DNA of 23,812 nt, taken from the NCBI GenBank assembly GCA_900543945.1, contig UQTN01000019.1, positions 1 to 23,812 on the forward strand, in the 5' to 3' direction. Shown one piece after another: positions 22,849 through 23,812 of the stretch. Made by a program: the position numbers and the translations under genes. Origin of the DNA: an uncultured Collinsella sp. (GTDB lineage Bacteria > Actinomycetota > Coriobacteriia > Coriobacteriales > Coriobacteriaceae). The number at the start of each line of letters is the position of its first letter. Position 1 is the stretch's first letter. The notes beneath the pieces are model-generated. The model saw nothing but the letters and a program-made list of their open reading frames with translations, did not search any database and was not told the DNA's origin.

Positions 22849-23040
22849 ATGCCTAAGATGAAGTCCCACAGCGGCACCAAGAAGCGTTTCCGCAAGACTG
22901 GTACCGGCAAGCTTATGCGCGCCAAGGCTTTCAAGAGCCACATCCTGAGCAAGAAGTCCACCAAGCGCAAGCGTGGCTTCCGTCAGGAGACCGAGATCGC
23001 CGCTGCCGACCGTAAGGTCATCAAGTCGCGTCTCGCCTAA
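22849..23040 (+). CDS. rpmI: 50S ribosomal protein L35
   Basis: 63 residues, very basic, with the L35 pattern MPKMKSHSGTKKRFRKTGTG, HILSKKSTKRKR and a C-terminal ADRKVIKSRL. AAGGAG sits 7 bases before the ATG. It is the middle gene of the conserved infC-rpmI-rplT operon, 32 bases after infC. Length is normal for the family. Confidence 0.97.
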   Translation: MPKMKSHSGTKKRFRKTGTGKLMRAKAFKSHILSKKSTKRKRGFRQETEIAAADRKVIKSRLA

Positions 23041-23085
23041 GTTCGCGTTCCCGTTTTCGTTTTACCATCTAGGAGTTGATAGAAC

Positions 23086-23445
23086 ATGGCACGTATTAAG
23101 CGCGCTGTTGCCGCCAAGAAGAAGCGCCGTACCGTTATGCACCGTGCGAAGGGTTACTACGGTGCCGCTTCGCGTACTTACAAGCATGCTAAAGAGCAGG
23201 TCCAGCACTCCCTGCAGTATCAGTATCGTGATCGCCGCAACAAGAAGCGCGAGATCCGTTCTCTCTGGATTACCCGTATCAACGCTGCTGCTCGCCTGAA
23301 CGACATCTCTTACTCTCAGTTCATGCATGGCCTGAAGGTTGCCGGCATCGAGCTCGACCGCAAGGTCCTGGCTCAGATGGCTTACGAGGACATCGAGTCC
23401 TTCAACGAGCTGGCCACCATCGCCAAGAAGGCTCTCGAGGCTTAA
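23086..23445 (+). CDS. rplT: 50S ribosomal protein L20
   Basis: 119 residues: MARIKRAVAAKKKRRTVM, AKGYYGAASRTYKHAKEQV, YRDRRNKKREIRSLWITRIN and the globular C-terminal part with YSQFMHGLKVAGIELDRKVL. L20 is needed early in 50S assembly and represses this operon in several bacteria by binding its leader RNA. AGGAG lies upstream of the ATG. Last gene of the operon; a strong terminator follows 20 bases after the stop. Confidence 0.97.
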   Translation: MARIKRAVAAKKKRRTVMHRAKGYYGAASRTYKHAKEQVQHSLQYQYRDRRNKKREIRSLWITRINAAARLNDISYSQFMHGLKVAGIELDRKVLAQMAYEDIESFNELATIAKKALEA

Positions 23446-23466
23446 TAGATTCTCTTGAATCGTTAG

Positions 23467-23503
23467 GGGAGTGTCGCGTTGTGCGCGGCGCTCCCTCTTT
23501 TTA
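23467..23503 (+). terminator. Terminator of the infC-rpmI-rplT operon
   Basis: GGGAG (23467-23471) and CTCCC (23491-23495) enclose a further 6-bp stem (23473-23478 with 23484-23489) and a small loop; TCTTTTTAT follows. A clear intrinsic terminator. Confidence 0.9.
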
Positions 23504-23515
23504 TCTGAAGCGCGG

Positions 23516-23543
23516 TTTACATTGCTAAAAGCGCGGGTAGATA
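23516..23543 (+). promoter_or_regulatory. Probable promoter of the downstream rRNA operon
   Basis: TTTACA (23516-23521) and TAGATA (23538-23543), 16 bases apart, directly after the rplT terminator. No gene intervenes before the window edge. Further downstream, a CTTTCTA/TAGAAAG inverted repeat (23624-23630, 23640-23646) may be an operator. Confidence 0.45.
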
Positions 23544-23812
23544 AACGCTTACAGGTGACCGATCTTTATATATCTCTTAACCGAAGGGTCATCATCTGAT
23601 ACGTGCGGTCTTGCTGCACTCGACTTTCTACCTCCTATATAGAAAGCCATGTATTGTGTAGGACTTGTGAAGAGTGGAATTGACGTCCCACACGGCTTCG
23701 CGGTCTGGCAATATATCTCCTTGCCGCGCGGCCCGGTCGGACCGGATCAGCCGCCAGGCGTGCACCTTGAGAACCGGATACTGCGAGGATGGACACATTC
23801 AGTGTCGCATCC
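23544..23812 (+). other. Probable rRNA operon leader, cut by the window edge
   Basis: No coding frame. The right half holds GC-rich small stems (CCGGT/ACCGG near 23731-23743) and, at about 23760-23780, TGCACCTTGAGAACCGGATA. The latter resembles the boxA antitermination segment (TGCTCTTTGAAAACT) that precedes 16S genes in Gram-positive bacteria. The last 26 bases form a hairpin (23787-23791 with 23808-23812, plus ACAC/GTGT), possibly the beginning of a 16S processing stem. The 16S gene itself would start beyond the window. Confidence 0.5.

Overview
The window looks like chromosomal DNA from a high-GC anaerobic actinobacterium of the class Coriobacteriia, most likely Collinsella or a close relative. 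This is inferred from the GC-rich third codon positions, the gene families and the RecJ-helicase fusion; no database search was run. Most of the window is ordinary core and transport genes. The unusual content is in the gaps between genes.

Left part (1-7713): on the minus strand lie a short-chain dehydrogenase and, upstream of it and separated by a strong terminator, homoserine dehydrogenase (hom). Diverging from hom across a gap of about 500 bp is a complete branched-chain amino-acid-type ABC importer on the plus strand: lipoprotein substrate-binding protein, two hairpins, then livH, livM, livG and livF packed with overlaps or no spacing.

Middle (7714-12234): directly after livF is a scar with decayed pieces of an IS110-type transposase (minus) and a ParB-like nuclease domain (plus). 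The scar appears to have cut short the last gene of a leftward padR / DUF1700 / small membrane protein operon. That operon has a near-consensus promoter with a palindrome over its -10 box. Next come a cluster of small palindromes, cutC translationally coupled to a GalT/HIT-like gene (plus), and a convergent bile acid:sodium symporter-family transporter (minus).

Right-centre (12235-20002): a gene fusing a RecJ single-strand exonuclease to a RecQ-type DEAH helicase is followed by rel (bifunctional ppGpp synthetase/hydrolase), a metallo-beta-lactamase-fold hydrolase and class II fructose-bisphosphate aldolase. A 75-bp segment bounded by 9-bp inverted repeats lies before the aldolase, and a very long rod-like hairpin of about 93 nt lies after it.

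Right part (20003-23812): a transglutaminase-fold protein is followed by tRNA-Leu(CAA), whose 3' end and terminator are repeated 184 bp downstream, as after integration or excision of an element. Then comes the infC-rpmI-rplT operon. Its leader combines a promoter, a long attenuator-like stem with a T-run, a short leader ORF and a probable AUA start codon for IF3. After a clean terminator, the window ends in what looks like the leader of an rRNA operon.
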